Source: Bacteroidales bacterium (GTDB taxonomy: Bacteria; Bacteroidota; Bacteroidia; Bacteroidales; WCHB1-69). Taken from it: a DNA stretch of 52,400 bases. Shown here in pieces: positions 27,296 to 35,637 of the stretch. Made by a program: the position numbers and the translations under genes. Under the pieces are notes generated by a model that was not told where the DNA came from, did no database searches, and saw only the letters and a program-made list of their open reading frames with translations. The DNA is taken from NCBI GenBank assembly GCA_017506175.1, contig JAFVNW010000035.1:1-52400 (forward strand), written 5' to 3'. The stretch's first letter is position 1. Each line of letters starts with the position of its first letter.

Positions 27296-27303
27296 TAAAT
27301 TTG
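27296..27303 (+). promoter_or_regulatory. Internal -7 box in the polysaccharide locus
   Basis: TAAATTTG followed by C fits TAnnTTTG and lies 17 bases before the start of the next glycosyltransferase. It would allow the distal genes to be transcribed separately from the wecB end. Confidence 0.6.
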
Positions 27304-27319
27304 CAAATTTCAAAAACGC

Positions 27320-28546
27320 ATGCACATTCTCCTCATCAATCACTATGCCGGATCCCCTGAACTGGGGATGGAATTCCGCCCATACTATCTCGCAAAGGAG
27401 TGGCAAAAAATGGGCCATCAGGTGCTGATCATAGGGGCCACCTATTCGCATTTGCGCAAAAAACAACCTGAAAGCCAAGGATTTGAAAAAATCGACGGCA
27501 TAGACTACTATTGGATCAAGACGAACGAATATCACGGAAACGGAGCAAAGCGCGTGCTTTCCATGTTTGGTTTTGTTGTGAAATCATGTTTGAAATACAA
27601 GGGAATCTGCCGTAATTTCAAACCGGATGTGGTGGTGGCCTCCTCCACTTACACTTTCGACAACTACGCGGCAAGAAAGATTGCGAAGCACGTTTCCGCC
27701 AAATACATCTACGAGATTCACGATTTATGGCCGCTCTCCCCTATTGAGCTGGGCGGAATGAATCCGAGGCATCCGTTCATCGCCATGCTGCAACACGCTG
27801 AGAACTACGCGTATAAGCACTGCAACGCCGTCATTTCCATCTTGCCGAACGCGAAAGAACACTGCACTGCACACGGCCTCGCCCCCGACAAGTTTTTCCA
27901 TGTTCCCAATGGCATCGTCAAAGAGGATTGGGACAAGCCCGCGGAATTGCCCGCAGCACACCAACAACTGATTGAAAAGCTTAAATCCCAAGGCCGCTTT
28001 CTGGTCGCGTTTGCCGGTGCCCATGGCATTGCCAACTCCCTGCCTTCCATCATCGACGCCTGCGCCTCACTACAGGAAAAAGGCGTTTCACTTTTGCTGG
28101 TCGGGACGGGTCAAGAGAAAGAAAAACTGATTCAATATACTCAGAATCAGGGATATAAAAACATCCATTTCCTTCCAGCAATAAACAAGCTCTCCATCCC
28201 GACTTTTCTGAGACAGATGGATGTGCTTTATGTCGGACTGCAGCGACAATCACTTTTCCGCTTCGGCATCAGCCCCAACAAGATTTTCGACTACATGATG
28301 GCAGCCAAGCCCATCATTCAAGCCATTGACTCCGGCAACGACCTGATAGGAGAAGCAAAATGCGGCATCACCGTCGAGCCGGAAAACACCTCCGCAATTG
28401 CCGAAGCCATCGTTCAATTAACAGATTTAACACCCGAAGAGCGCCAAAAATTAGGTGAAAACGGGCATCAATACGTGTTAAAACATCATACGTACAATGT
28501 TTTGGCACAACAATTCGTTAATGCTATCAATTATGCTGGAAACTAA
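27320..28546 (+). CDS. Glycosyltransferase family 4 protein (WbuB-like)
   Basis: A 408-residue GT-B enzyme resembling the WbuB/FnlL branch: an N-terminal ILLINHYAGSPELGMEFRPYYLAKEWQKMGHQV, a central YEIHDLWPLSPIELGGM, VPNGIVKEDW at the domain link and SPNKIFDYMMAAKPIIQAIDSGND in the donor site. Enzymes of this type often transfer N-acetyl-6-deoxyhexosamines such as N-acetylfucosamine; that specificity is inference. It is preceded by its own promoter box. Confidence 0.88.
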   Translation: MHILLINHYAGSPELGMEFRPYYLAKEWQKMGHQVLIIGATYSHLRKKQPESQGFEKIDGIDYYWIKTNEYHGNGAKRVLSMFGFVVKSCLKYKGICRNFKPDVVVASSTYTFDNYAARKIAKHVSAKYIYEIHDLWPLSPIELGGMNPRHPFIAMLQHAENYAYKHCNAVISILPNAKEHCTAHGLAPDKFFHVPNGIVKEDWDKPAELPAAHQQLIEKLKSQGRFLVAFAGAHGIANSLPSIIDACASLQEKGVSLLLVGTGQEKEKLIQYTQNQGYKNIHFLPAINKLSIPTFLRQMDVLYVGLQRQSLFRFGISPNKIFDYMMAAKPIIQAIDSGNDLIGEAKCGITVEPENTSAIAEAIVQLTDLTPEERQKLGENGHQYVLKHHTYNVLAQQFVNAINYAGN

Positions 28547-28556
28547 AACACATACG

Positions 28557-29762
28557 ATGAAAATATCATTCTCCCCTCCGGATATTGGAGAACAAGAAAT
28601 TGCCGCTGTTGCCGAAGTCCTTCGCTCCGGCTGGATTACCACCGGCCCCAAAACCAAAGAGTTTGAACAGAAAATCGCTGCCTACTGTCATACCGACAAA
28701 GCCGTCTGCCTTAACTCCGCCACTTCATGCATGGAATTGATTTTGAGAGTTCTAGACATCGGAGAAGGCGACGAAATCATCACCTCCGCCTACACCTATA
28801 CCGCAACCGCCAGCGTCATCACGCACGTCGGGGCAAAATTGGTTTTAGTAGATACGCAGAAGGACTCACTGGAGATGGACTACGACCAGCTGGAAGCCGC
28901 CATCACGCCACGCACCAAAGTCATCATACCCGTGGATTTGGCCGGCATCATCTGCGATTACGACCGCATTTTTAACATCGTCAACAAGAAGAAAGCGCTT
29001 TTCCGACCAAACAATGAGCTCCAAAAGGCATTCAACCGTGTTATTGTATTAGCCGATGCCGCCCATGCCTTCGGCGCACAATGCAACGGCAAAATGTGCG
29101 GTGAAATCGCCGACTTCACCTCCTTCTCCTTCCATGCCGTGAAAAACCTGACCACCGCAGAAGGGGGCGCGCTCACTTGGAAAAGCATCCAAGGCATTGA
29201 CAATGAATGGCTTTACAAACAGTTCATGCTCTATTCATTGCACGGACAGAGCAAGGACGCACTCGCCAAAACGCAAGTAGGCGCGTGGGAGTACGACATC
29301 GTCTATCCCGCCTACAAATGCAATATGACCGACATTATGGCGGCCATCGGACTCGCGCAATTGGAACGCTATCCCCAAATCTTGGCGCGTCGCCGCGAAA
29401 TCATCGAGAGGTACGATGCGGCATTGAGAAATTGTAACGTACAGCTTCTCAACCATTTCAGCGATACTTCCGCATCCAGCGGACATCTCTACCTGGTTAG
29501 ATTGCTTGGCAAAGATGAAAATTATCGGAATGCGGTGATTACGAAGATGGCGGAATGTGGGATTGCAACGAATGTCCATTACAAACCGCTGCCCATGATG
29601 ACTGCCTACAAGCATTTAGGGTTCGACATCGCTGATTTTCCAAACGCCTTCAACATGTACCGCAACGAAATCACGCTGCCACTGCACACCTGTCTCACAA
29701 ACGAACAAGTGGAGTACGTCATCGACCATTTTGTGGATAGCGCTTTTGGAGGTAAGAGCTAG
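28557..29762 (+). CDS. DegT/DnrJ/EryC1/StrS-family sugar aminotransferase
   Basis: A 401-residue PLP enzyme of the sugar-nucleotide aminotransferase family. Conserved parts are SGWITTGPKTKEFE, NSATSCMEL at the cofactor phosphate site, DAAHAFGAQ (the Asp contacting the pyridine nitrogen) and SFHAVKNLTTAEGGAL, with the Schiff-base Lys in AVKN. It aminates a 4-keto (or 3-keto) nucleotide sugar, so the polymer probably contains an amino-deoxy sugar. No 4,6-dehydratase is in the window. The start at 28557 (MKISFSPPDIGEQE) is chosen because the conserved N-terminus begins there and the upstream ATGs lie within the previous gene. Confidence 0.9.
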   Translation: MKISFSPPDIGEQEIAAVAEVLRSGWITTGPKTKEFEQKIAAYCHTDKAVCLNSATSCMELILRVLDIGEGDEIITSAYTYTATASVITHVGAKLVLVDTQKDSLEMDYDQLEAAITPRTKVIIPVDLAGIICDYDRIFNIVNKKKALFRPNNELQKAFNRVIVLADAAHAFGAQCNGKMCGEIADFTSFSFHAVKNLTTAEGGALTWKSIQGIDNEWLYKQFMLYSLHGQSKDALAKTQVGAWEYDIVYPAYKCNMTDIMAAIGLAQLERYPQILARRREIIERYDAALRNCNVQLLNHFSDTSASSGHLYLVRLLGKDENYRNAVITKMAECGIATNVHYKPLPMMTAYKHLGFDIADFPNAFNMYRNEITLPLHTCLTNEQVEYVIDHFVDSAFGGKS

Positions 29763-29775
29763 TAGGTTGAGAAAT

Positions 29776-30360
29776 ATGAAACGCCTCTGCGACATCGTGT
29801 TAAGTGCTTTAGGACTGATTATCTTCTGTCCTCTATTCCTTGTGCTCTCCATTTGGGTAGCACTGGATTCAACAGGCGGCGTGTTTTATCGCCAGACACG
29901 TGTGGGCAGAGGGGGACGCGACTTCAAGCTGCTCAAATTCCGAAGCATGCGCATCGGCGCCGACAAAAAAGGTCTGATAACCATAGGAGACAAGGATGCA
30001 AGAATCACTAAATCAGGCTATTACATTCGGAAATACAAATTCGACGAATTACCGCAACTCATCAACGTGCTGAAAGGAGACATGAGCTTTGTGGGCCCGC
30101 GACCGGAAGTTCGGAAATACGTGGACTTGTACACGGCCGAACAGTTGTGCGTTTTGAATGTGAGACCGGGCATCACAGACCCTGCATCCATTCAATACAG
30201 CAACGAGAATGAACTCTTGGAAAAGGCGGAAAACCCCGAACAATACTATATCAACACCGTTATGCCCGACAAACTGAGGATCAATCTCGAATATCTTGAA
30301 AAACGCACGCTTTGGAGCGATTTCAAGGTGATCATAAAAACCATATCAAAAGTGTGGTAG
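29776..30360 (+). CDS. Initiating sugar-phosphate transferase (PglC-like monotopic phosphoglycosyltransferase)
   Basis: A 194-residue protein with one N-terminal reentrant-membrane helix (VLSALGLIIFCPLFLVLSI) and the bacterial sugar transferase core: FYRQTRVGRGGRDFKLLKFRSM, then KFDELPQLINVLKGDMSFVGPRPE, with the Asp-Glu catalytic dyad in FDEL. It is the short PglC form without the extra helices of WbaP. It transfers a sugar 1-phosphate to undecaprenyl phosphate to begin the repeat unit. An N-acetylated amino sugar made by the preceding aminotransferase gene, 13 bases upstream, is a plausible substrate. The start at 29776 is the first Met before the conserved helix. Confidence 0.9.
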   Translation: MKRLCDIVLSALGLIIFCPLFLVLSIWVALDSTGGVFYRQTRVGRGGRDFKLLKFRSMRIGADKKGLITIGDKDARITKSGYYIRKYKFDELPQLINVLKGDMSFVGPRPEVRKYVDLYTAEQLCVLNVRPGITDPASIQYSNENELLEKAENPEQYYINTVMPDKLRINLEYLEKRTLWSDFKVIIKTISKVW

Positions 30361-30405
30361 CATAACGGGCCTATTCCCACGCATTTTCCATAAAAAAATC
30401 TCTAA

Positions 30406-31245
30406 TCATTCATGGATAGCCTCTCTGATTTTGACCAATTTTTCCAAAAGAGGCTTCAACTCATTGATTGGTAACATATTGGCTCCATCAGACAACGCAT
30501 GTGCAGGGTCGGGGTGCGTCTCCATAAAGAGTCCATCGAAGCCGACAGCGACGCCTGCTTTAGCGATGGTCTCAATCAATTCCGGATGTCCACCCGTAAC
30601 CCCCTGCGGCTGGTTGGGTTGCTGCAAAGAGTGCGTGCAGTCCAAGACAACGGGACAGCGGTTTGACTGCATCGCTTTCACTCCACGAAAATCAACAACC
30701 AAGTCCTGATAACCGAAGCAGGTCCCTCGCTCCGTCAACATAACTTTCTGATTTCCAGCATCCCGAACCTTTTCCACTGCGAACTGCATCGACTCGGGCG
30801 ACAAAAACTGTCCTTTCTTGATGTTGACAATCCTACCTGTTTGAGCGGCGGCTACAAGAAGAGAGGTCTGACGCGAAAGGAAAGCGGGAATCTGGATGAT
30901 GTCGGCGACTTGGGCGGCAAAGACGGCTTCCGCCTCAGTATGAATATCTGTAACAATTTGAACATCAAGCTGTTGCTTGATTTCAGAAAGAATTTGGATA
31001 GCGGCTTCATCGCCAATGCCGGTGAAAGAATGAAGCGAAGAGCGATTGGCTTTGCGATAGGAAGCCTTGAAAAAGAAAGGGATATTGAGTTCTGCACAAA
31101 CCTGCTTCACTGTTTCCGCGACCAGAAACGTAATCTCGCGGTTTTCCACCACACAAGGCCCTGAAATGAGAAAGAAATTCTGATTCGTTGTTAAACAATT
31201 GTAATCCAACCGATTGGAAGCAAGCGAAGAAAGGTATTGAGCCAT
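30406..31245 (-). CDS. kdsA: 3-deoxy-8-phosphooctulonate synthase
   Basis: A 279-residue TIM-barrel enzyme that condenses phosphoenolpyruvate with arabinose 5-phosphate to give KDO 8-phosphate for the LPS inner core. Hallmarks are ISGPCVVEN, the ASYRKANRSS segment, TDIHTEAEA, IQIPAFLSRQTSLL, NIKKGQFLSPE and LDCTHSLQQPN. It lies 17 bases after a stand-alone receiver gene in the same direction, so the two probably form one transcript. It converges with the sugar transferase at the end of the polysaccharide locus. Confidence 0.94.
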   Translation of the reverse strand: MAQYLSSLASNRLDYNCLTTNQNFFLISGPCVVENREITFLVAETVKQVCAELNIPFFFKASYRKANRSSLHSFTGIGDEAAIQILSEIKQQLDVQIVTDIHTEAEAVFAAQVADIIQIPAFLSRQTSLLVAAAQTGRIVNIKKGQFLSPESMQFAVEKVRDAGNQKVMLTERGTCFGYQDLVVDFRGVKAMQSNRCPVVLDCTHSLQQPNQPQGVTGGHPELIETIAKAGVAVGFDGLFMETHPDPAHALSDGANMLPINELKPLLEKLVKIREAIHE

Positions 31246-31262
31246 AGTGAAATGATAAAAGA

Positions 31263-31679
31263 TTAATGATTATTGAACTTATGCAGTTGTTCTCTCAAGG
31301 TCGCCACCTCGTTTTCAAGGCGCACTTTTTCGATGGCATTACGTGTGCTGATGAGCAAGCGATGCATATCTATCGGCTTGGAGATGAAATCGTAAGCCCC
31401 TTTTCCAATGGCATCCACCACCATATCGATGGTTGCATGGGCTGAAATCATAATAACCGGAAAACGGTGTGCGTTTTTCAAATGTTCAAGCGTTTCCACG
31501 CCATTCATACCCGCCATCTTCACATCGACCAACGCAAGGACAACGACCTCCTCCTGAGCCACTTTCAACGCCTGTTCACCACTTCCGGCTTCGCAAACCT
31601 CATATCCCTCGTACTCCAAAATCTCGCGAATGGCACTGCGAATGGAGGCCTCGTCATCTACTAATAATATTTTCCCCAT
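31263..31679 (-). CDS. Stand-alone response regulator receiver domain (NtrC/NtrX-like)
   Basis: A 138-residue protein consisting of one receiver domain with D8, D9, phosphoacceptor D52 (LVDVKM), S79 and K101 (ISKPID), followed by a short helix (LENEVATLREQLHKF) that ends abruptly. The receiver sequence (ILLVDDEASIRSAIREILEYEGYEV) resembles those of NtrC/NtrX sigma-54 activators, and the helix looks like the start of their linker. No AAA+ or DNA-binding domain follows; kdsA begins 17 bases later. It may be a truncated regulator or a single-domain phosphorelay protein. Its start lies 3 bases after the T-tract of a hairpin. Confidence 0.85.
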   Translation of the reverse strand: MGKILLVDDEASIRSAIREILEYEGYEVCEAGSGEQALKVAQEEVVVLALVDVKMAGMNGVETLEHLKNAHRFPVIMISAHATIDMVVDAIGKGAYDFISKPIDMHRLLISTRNAIEKVRLENEVATLREQLHKFNNH

Positions 31680-31682
31680 AGC

Positions 31683-31718
31683 AAAAAAAAAATAGAGACA
31701 CGGGAAATCGTGTCTCTA
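31683..31718 (-). terminator. Intrinsic terminator/attenuator between CoA-transferase and receiver genes
   Basis: A perfect 10-bp stem (31693-31702 with 31709-31718, 6-base loop) is followed on the minus strand by ten T residues. It ends the CoA-transferase transcript. The receiver/kdsA genes start only 3 bases beyond it and show no TAnnTTTG box of their own, so read-through may matter. Confidence 0.85.
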
Positions 31719-31735
31719 AGTATTCAGAAGGGCTA

Positions 31736-32383
31736 CTACGCTTGAACCATATAATCAACGAAGAGGGCCTGTGTGCGGACGTTCTCCATCGGGATTTCGC
31801 CGACAGGGACAATGTTCTGAACTTCAGCGATTACCAAGTCTGCCGCAGTGGCCATCATCGGGTTAAAATTCTGGGTAGTACCATAATAGACGAGATTGCC
31901 AGATTCATCGCCAAGGTTGGCACCGAGGAGGGCGACATCGGCATGCAGGGGCATTTCCAATAAATACTCTTTCCCTTGAATGGTCAGTTTCTGTTTGCCT
32001 TCTTCAATGACGGTACCGATACCGGTGGGGGTGAGCACGCCGCCGAGGCCTGCTCCGGCAGCTCTAATACGTTCTGCCAAAGTACCTTGCGGAACGAACT
32101 CGATTTCCATCTCTTTCGTGTTGAAAAGCTCAATCGCTTTCGGATTGGTGCCGATGTGCGACATAATGCATTTCTTCACTTTGCCGGCGGCAATCAAAAC
32201 GCCGCTGCCTTTTTCGGGGTAAGCCGCATCATTGCAGATGATGGTCAAATCCTTCACATTACTCTTGGCGATGGCTTCCAAAACCTTGTTGGCGGAACCG
32301 GCAGACAAAAAGCCTCCCACCATGACAGTCATGCCGTCTTTAACCATTGCGGCAGCTTCTTCTACTGAAATCAATTTCTTCAT
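31736..32383 (-). CDS. 3-oxoacid/acetate CoA-transferase subunit A, orphan
   Basis: A 215-residue full-length alpha subunit of a family I CoA-transferase: DGMTVMVGGFLSAGSANKV (CoA-binding glycine-rich segment), LIAAGKVKKCIMSHIGTNPK, EFVPQGTLAERIRAAGAGLGGVLTPTG and PLHADVALLGANLGDESGN. The catalytic glutamate of this enzyme class is in subunit B, which normally follows directly. Here a strong terminator comes 18 bases after the stop and no B subunit gene is in the window. The start at 32383 is chosen because a promoter box lies at 32459-32466, inside the longer reading frame. Confidence 0.88.
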   Translation of the reverse strand: MKKLISVEEAAAMVKDGMTVMVGGFLSAGSANKVLEAIAKSNVKDLTIICNDAAYPEKGSGVLIAAGKVKKCIMSHIGTNPKAIELFNTKEMEIEFVPQGTLAERIRAAGAGLGGVLTPTGIGTVIEEGKQKLTIQGKEYLLEMPLHADVALLGANLGDESGNLVYYGTTQNFNPMMATAADLVIAEVQNIVPVGEIPMENVRTQALFVDYMVQA

Positions 32384-32458
32384 AATGTTGTATTTTAATT
32401 TAATTATCTTGTTATCAACATATTGCGCATCAGACCAACAATCTGCGCGAATGCGGCG

Positions 32459-32466
32459 CAAAGGTA
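32459..32466 (-). promoter_or_regulatory. -7 box of the CoA-transferase A gene
   Basis: On the minus strand TACCTTTG fits TAnnTTTG, about 76 bases before the start codon at 32383. It argues against the in-frame ATG at 32485. Confidence 0.55.
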
Positions 32467-32520
32467 ATAAAAATTTGACAAACAATATCCTTGAAAAAAG
32501 GGATTGAGGCGCAAATTTTA

Positions 32521-33468
32521 CTATTTATTGAACATATCCTTGATTCCTCCCAGAGAGGCGAGCATGTTGGTAGCCTCGTAGGGCAGGTAAACGGTTTTGT
32601 TCTGCTGACCGGCAGCGATTTCCTTCAGCGTTTCAATGTATTTAACAGCGAGAAGATAGTTGACTGGGTCGGAACCGGTGCTAGAGACAGCAGAAGAGAT
32701 CTGCTGGATGGAACGGGCTTCCGCCTCAGCTTGGAGTATTTTGGCTTGAGCTTCGCCTTCAGCGCGAAGAATATTGGCCTGTTTTTCCGCCTCGGCCGCA
32801 TTGATTTCCGCCTGCTTTTGACCTTCGGAATTCAAGATTTCAGACTGTTTCTCACCTTCTGCCTTCAAGATTTCGGCGCGTCGGTTGCGTTCGGCCTGCA
32901 TCTGCAGCTCCATGGTGCGACGGATGCTTTCCGGAGGCGTAATATCCTGCAACTCAACACGATTCACCTTCACACCCCATTTGTTGGTGGCATCATCAAG
33001 CACGGTGCGCAACTTGGAATTAATGGTGTCGCGAGAGGTCAACGTTTCATCCAACTCCATCTCTCCCACCACATTACGCAGGGTGGTCTGCGTCAATTTC
33101 TCGATTGCCAACGGCAGATTCTGAATCTCATAGGCCGCCTTCATCGGATTGACAATCTGGAAATAGAGCAACGCATTGATCTCCGTCATCACATTGTCCT
33201 TCGTAATCACACTCTGCTTGTCGAAATCATAGACCTGCTCACGCATGTCAATACGGGCTGAACGAGCCATTGTGCCATTCTGACGACGTACGACCACATC
33301 CTTCGGCCTTTCGATAATCGGTAATATGATGTTGATACCGGCGGACAAAGTACGGTTGTACTTGCCCAAACGTTCCACGATCATATTTTCCGACTGTGAC
33401 ACAATCTTGATGCCACTCAGTATGTAAATGACTGCCAAAACGGCTAAAACAACTAAAACAATTCCCAT
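32521..33468 (-). CDS. SPFH/band-7 (stomatin-like) membrane protein, QmcA-type
   Basis: A 315-residue protein with an N-terminal membrane helix (VLVVLAVLAVIYILSG), a band-7 domain (about 25-200: SQSENMIVERLGKYNRTLSAGINIILPIIER) and a long Ala/Glu-rich coiled coil (EGEKQSEILNSEGQKQAEINAAEAEKQ) ending near 275. Such proteins oligomerise into membrane cages or microdomains and associate with proteases. It follows the NfeD gene by 2 bases, the usual stomatin/NfeD partnership. Confidence 0.92.
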   Translation of the reverse strand: MGIVLVVLAVLAVIYILSGIKIVSQSENMIVERLGKYNRTLSAGINIILPIIERPKDVVVRRQNGTMARSARIDMREQVYDFDKQSVITKDNVMTEINALLYFQIVNPMKAAYEIQNLPLAIEKLTQTTLRNVVGEMELDETLTSRDTINSKLRTVLDDATNKWGVKVNRVELQDITPPESIRRTMELQMQAERNRRAEILKAEGEKQSEILNSEGQKQAEINAAEAEKQANILRAEGEAQAKILQAEAEARSIQQISSAVSSTGSDPVNYLLAVKYIETLKEIAAGQQNKTVYLPYEATNMLASLGGIKDMFNK

Positions 33469-33470
33469 GA

Positions 33471-33905
33471 CTATTTGATTTTAACGGTTAATACAATACT
33501 ATCAATGTCCACGACGACCACTTCCTTTCCTTTTTCAATCAAGATGCCCCCTTCGGAAATGGCTTTCCAGTCATCGCCGTCTATGGCGACGCGGCCGGTA
33601 TGAGCAACAGGGTCGATAGTCTCCGAAACGAGGGCGGTCCGACCAACGAGGGCCTCTGCATTGGTCTTGGTATTTTTGCTTCGCTTATCAAAAAATTTCA
33701 CAATCACAGGGCGTAGGAAGATGAACGTCAAGAACGATACCACAATGAAGATAGAGATCTGCCAGAGGAAACCGCCTCCCAAAAGAGCGGTCACCCCCGA
33801 AGCAACTGCACCTATTGCAAAACAAATAGCGCCAAAGCCAGCTGTCGCAATTTCCAGAATCACCAGCACAATCGCAATGACGAACCAAATCAAATATGCT
33901 TCCAT
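33471..33905 (-). CDS. NfeD-family membrane protein
   Basis: A 144-residue short-form NfeD (no ClpP-like protease domain): two to three N-terminal membrane helices (LIWFVIAIVLVILEIATAGFGAICFAIGAVASG) and a C-terminal OB-fold (LVGRTALVSETIDPVAHTGRVAIDGDDWKAISEGGILIEKGKEVVVVDID). It is the partner of the stomatin-like protein encoded 2 bases downstream and probably acts in membrane organisation or quality control. Confidence 0.92.
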   Translation of the reverse strand: MEAYLIWFVIAIVLVILEIATAGFGAICFAIGAVASGVTALLGGGFLWQISIFIVVSFLTFIFLRPVIVKFFDKRSKNTKTNAEALVGRTALVSETIDPVAHTGRVAIDGDDWKAISEGGILIEKGKEVVVVDIDSIVLTVKIK

Positions 33906-33934
33906 GAATTAAGAATTATTAGAATAATCGGCTG

Positions 33935-33942
33935 CAAATTTA
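33935..33942 (-). promoter_or_regulatory. -7 box of the nfeD/stomatin operon
   Basis: On the minus strand TAAATTTG followed by C lies 30 bases before the nfeD start, a standard TAnnTTTG position. Confidence 0.6.
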
Positions 33943-34025
33943 CAAAAACAATGGAACCGACGCACTAATCTAGTAAAAATTTCGAAACGAATGAAAGTTT
34001 CCATCTCCGACATTTCAATGGAACC

Positions 34026-35114
34026 TTATGAATCGACCGAACGGATGGCGCGCATCACCTCGTTGCCCGCCTGATATGGGGTAATCACGCCTGCCTGGAT
34101 TTTCGGCAACAACTGGTCTATCATGTTTTCAATCGTTTCATTATTAAGGAAATAATTGCGGATACTGAAATCGATCCAATCGTTGAAAATCTTGACATTC
34201 TGCTCGTTGCGGTTCTGTTCAAAGAATCCGTTGCCCTTCATCTGGGCTTCATAATCACAGATGATTTTCCAGACCTTATCGATAGAGGTGTGTTCAATAG
34301 CGGAGCAGGTGGTTACGGGAACGTTCCAACCATTTTCCATTCTAGGGAAAAGGTGGAGCGCCGACTGGTAGCGGGTTTTCGCCAGTTCGGCGGGACGCAC
34401 GTTGTCACCATCGGCCTTGTTAATCACCAGGGCGTCGGCCATTTCCATAATGCCGCGCTTGATGCCCTGCAGCTCGTCGCCCGCACCTGAAAGCATCAGT
34501 AGCAGGAAAAAGTCCACCATCGACTTCACGACAGTTTCCGACTGCCCCACGCCGACGGTCTCCACGATGATGACATCGAAGCCAGCGGCCTCGCAGAGGA
34601 CGATGGTTTCGCGGGTTTTGCGAGCCACACCACCCAAGGTCAGTCCGGAGGGCGACGGGCGGATGAATGCGTGCGGGTCAATGGAGAGCTCTTCCATGCG
34701 GGTTTTGTCACCAAGGATGCTGCCGCGGGAGCGTTCGCTACTCGGGTCAATGGCGAGCACAGCAATTCGCTTGCCGAGGGAAGTCAGGTACTTGCCGAAA
34801 GCCTCGATGAAGGTGCTCTTCCCCACCCCAGGCACACCGGTGATGCCGATGCGCAATGAATTGCCGGAAAATGGCAAGCAACGCTCGATGACCTGCTGAG
34901 CAACGGCCTGATGCTGCGGATTGAGGCTCTCGATCAAGGTGATGGCACGACTGAGAATCACGCGGTCACCACGACGGATGCCCTTCTCATAATCGTCCAC
35001 AGAGAAAGTTCGCGACCTCCGCCTTTGCAAATACGGACTCACTTGAGCGGGCTGCTCAATGCCACCCCGCTCGGTCAATGCGGAATCGAAATCACCTACC
35101 ATTCCGTTGAGCAA
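34026..35114 (-). CDS. meaB: MeaB-family GTPase (methylmalonyl-CoA mutase chaperone)
   Basis: A 362-residue G3E-type GTPase. The P-loop GVPGVGKST is at residues 93-101; switch and base motifs follow in SNGDE-like positions (IIVETVGVGQSE and VINKADGD, the NKxD motif). The C-terminal dimerisation arm matches MeaB. It guards and reloads the B12 cofactor of methylmalonyl-CoA mutase; the mutase genes are not in the window. The start could be at 35114 or four codons later at 35102; either overlaps the upstream small lipoprotein gene. Confidence 0.91.
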   Translation of the reverse strand: MLNGMVGDFDSALTERGGIEQPAQVSPYLQRRRSRTFSVDDYEKGIRRGDRVILSRAITLIESLNPQHQAVAQQVIERCLPFSGNSLRIGITGVPGVGKSTFIEAFGKYLTSLGKRIAVLAIDPSSERSRGSILGDKTRMEELSIDPHAFIRPSPSGLTLGGVARKTRETIVLCEAAGFDVIIVETVGVGQSETVVKSMVDFFLLLMLSGAGDELQGIKRGIMEMADALVINKADGDNVRPAELAKTRYQSALHLFPRMENGWNVPVTTCSAIEHTSIDKVWKIICDYEAQMKGNGFFEQNRNEQNVKIFNDWIDFSIRNYFLNNETIENMIDQLLPKIQAGVITPYQAGNEVMRAIRSVDS

Positions 35115-35344
35115 GAAACCGTGGAAGCAACTATTTCATCACCATTGGCCGCCTCAAGCGTATTGTCTTTTTCCTTGTCCTGACACTGATTGGCGCTCAA
35201 TTCCGTGCCGTCCCAGCTGTCGTACCCGACAAGGCTGTCGTTGGTGTCATAGTATTTGCACAGGCAGTCGCTGTGTTCACAAGAGGCAAATGCCATCAAA
35301 GCCACGATGGCAAGCAAGGACAGTAAAAAAAATAACTTCTTCAT
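35096..35344 (-). CDS. Small Cys-containing lipoprotein, paralogue 1
   Basis: An 82-residue protein with a lipoprotein signal (MKKLFFLLSLLAIVALMAFASC). The mature chain starts CEHSDCLCKYYDTNDSLVGYDSWDG and has a later Cys pair (NQCQD, VSCSTEW). It shares the DC[VL]CKYY motif, size and overall layout with the gene just upstream. Five Cys in a short exported protein suggests disulfides beside the lipidated Cys. Function unknown. Its stop overlaps the meaB start. I chose 35344 because the signal peptide begins there. Confidence 0.75.
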   Translation of the reverse strand: MKKLFFLLSLLAIVALMAFASCEHSDCLCKYYDTNDSLVGYDSWDGTELSANQCQDKEKDNTLEAANGDEIVASTVSCSTEW

Positions 35345-35364
35345 ATATTGAAAATTAATGGTTT

Positions 35365-35619
35365 TTATTCGGATTTCCCCCGCGTGCATACCACCTTCAC
35401 GTTCACAAGCTCAAACTCGGCGGTCTCACCTATCGGGACATTGAGTTCATAAGTGTCATTCATGCTCCGGCAATCCTCATCAGTCACGTTTTTGTCGTCC
35501 CACACCTTCACATCGTAGAATTTGTCGTTATGATAATATTTGCAGACGCAGTCCTTGTGGCATGAAACCAAAAAAACTGCGCATACAACTGAAATACAAA
35601 TTAATACACTTCTCTTCAT
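35365..35619 (-). CDS. Small Cys-containing lipoprotein, paralogue 2
   Basis: An 84-residue protein with a lipoprotein signal (MKRSVLICISVVCAVFLVSC) and a mature part HKDCVCKYYHNDKFYDVKVWDDKNVTDEDC, similar in position and spacing to its downstream paralogue. A further Cys is near the end (KVVCTRGK). It is the first gene of a probable three-gene transcript with paralogue 1 and meaB (20-base gap). The start at 35619 follows a TACTTTTG promoter box by about 19 bases. Function unknown. Confidence 0.75.
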   Translation of the reverse strand: MKRSVLICISVVCAVFLVSCHKDCVCKYYHNDKFYDVKVWDDKNVTDEDCRSMNDTYELNVPIGETAEFELVNVKVVCTRGKSE

Positions 35620-35637
35620 TGTTTCTGAATTGCGCCG

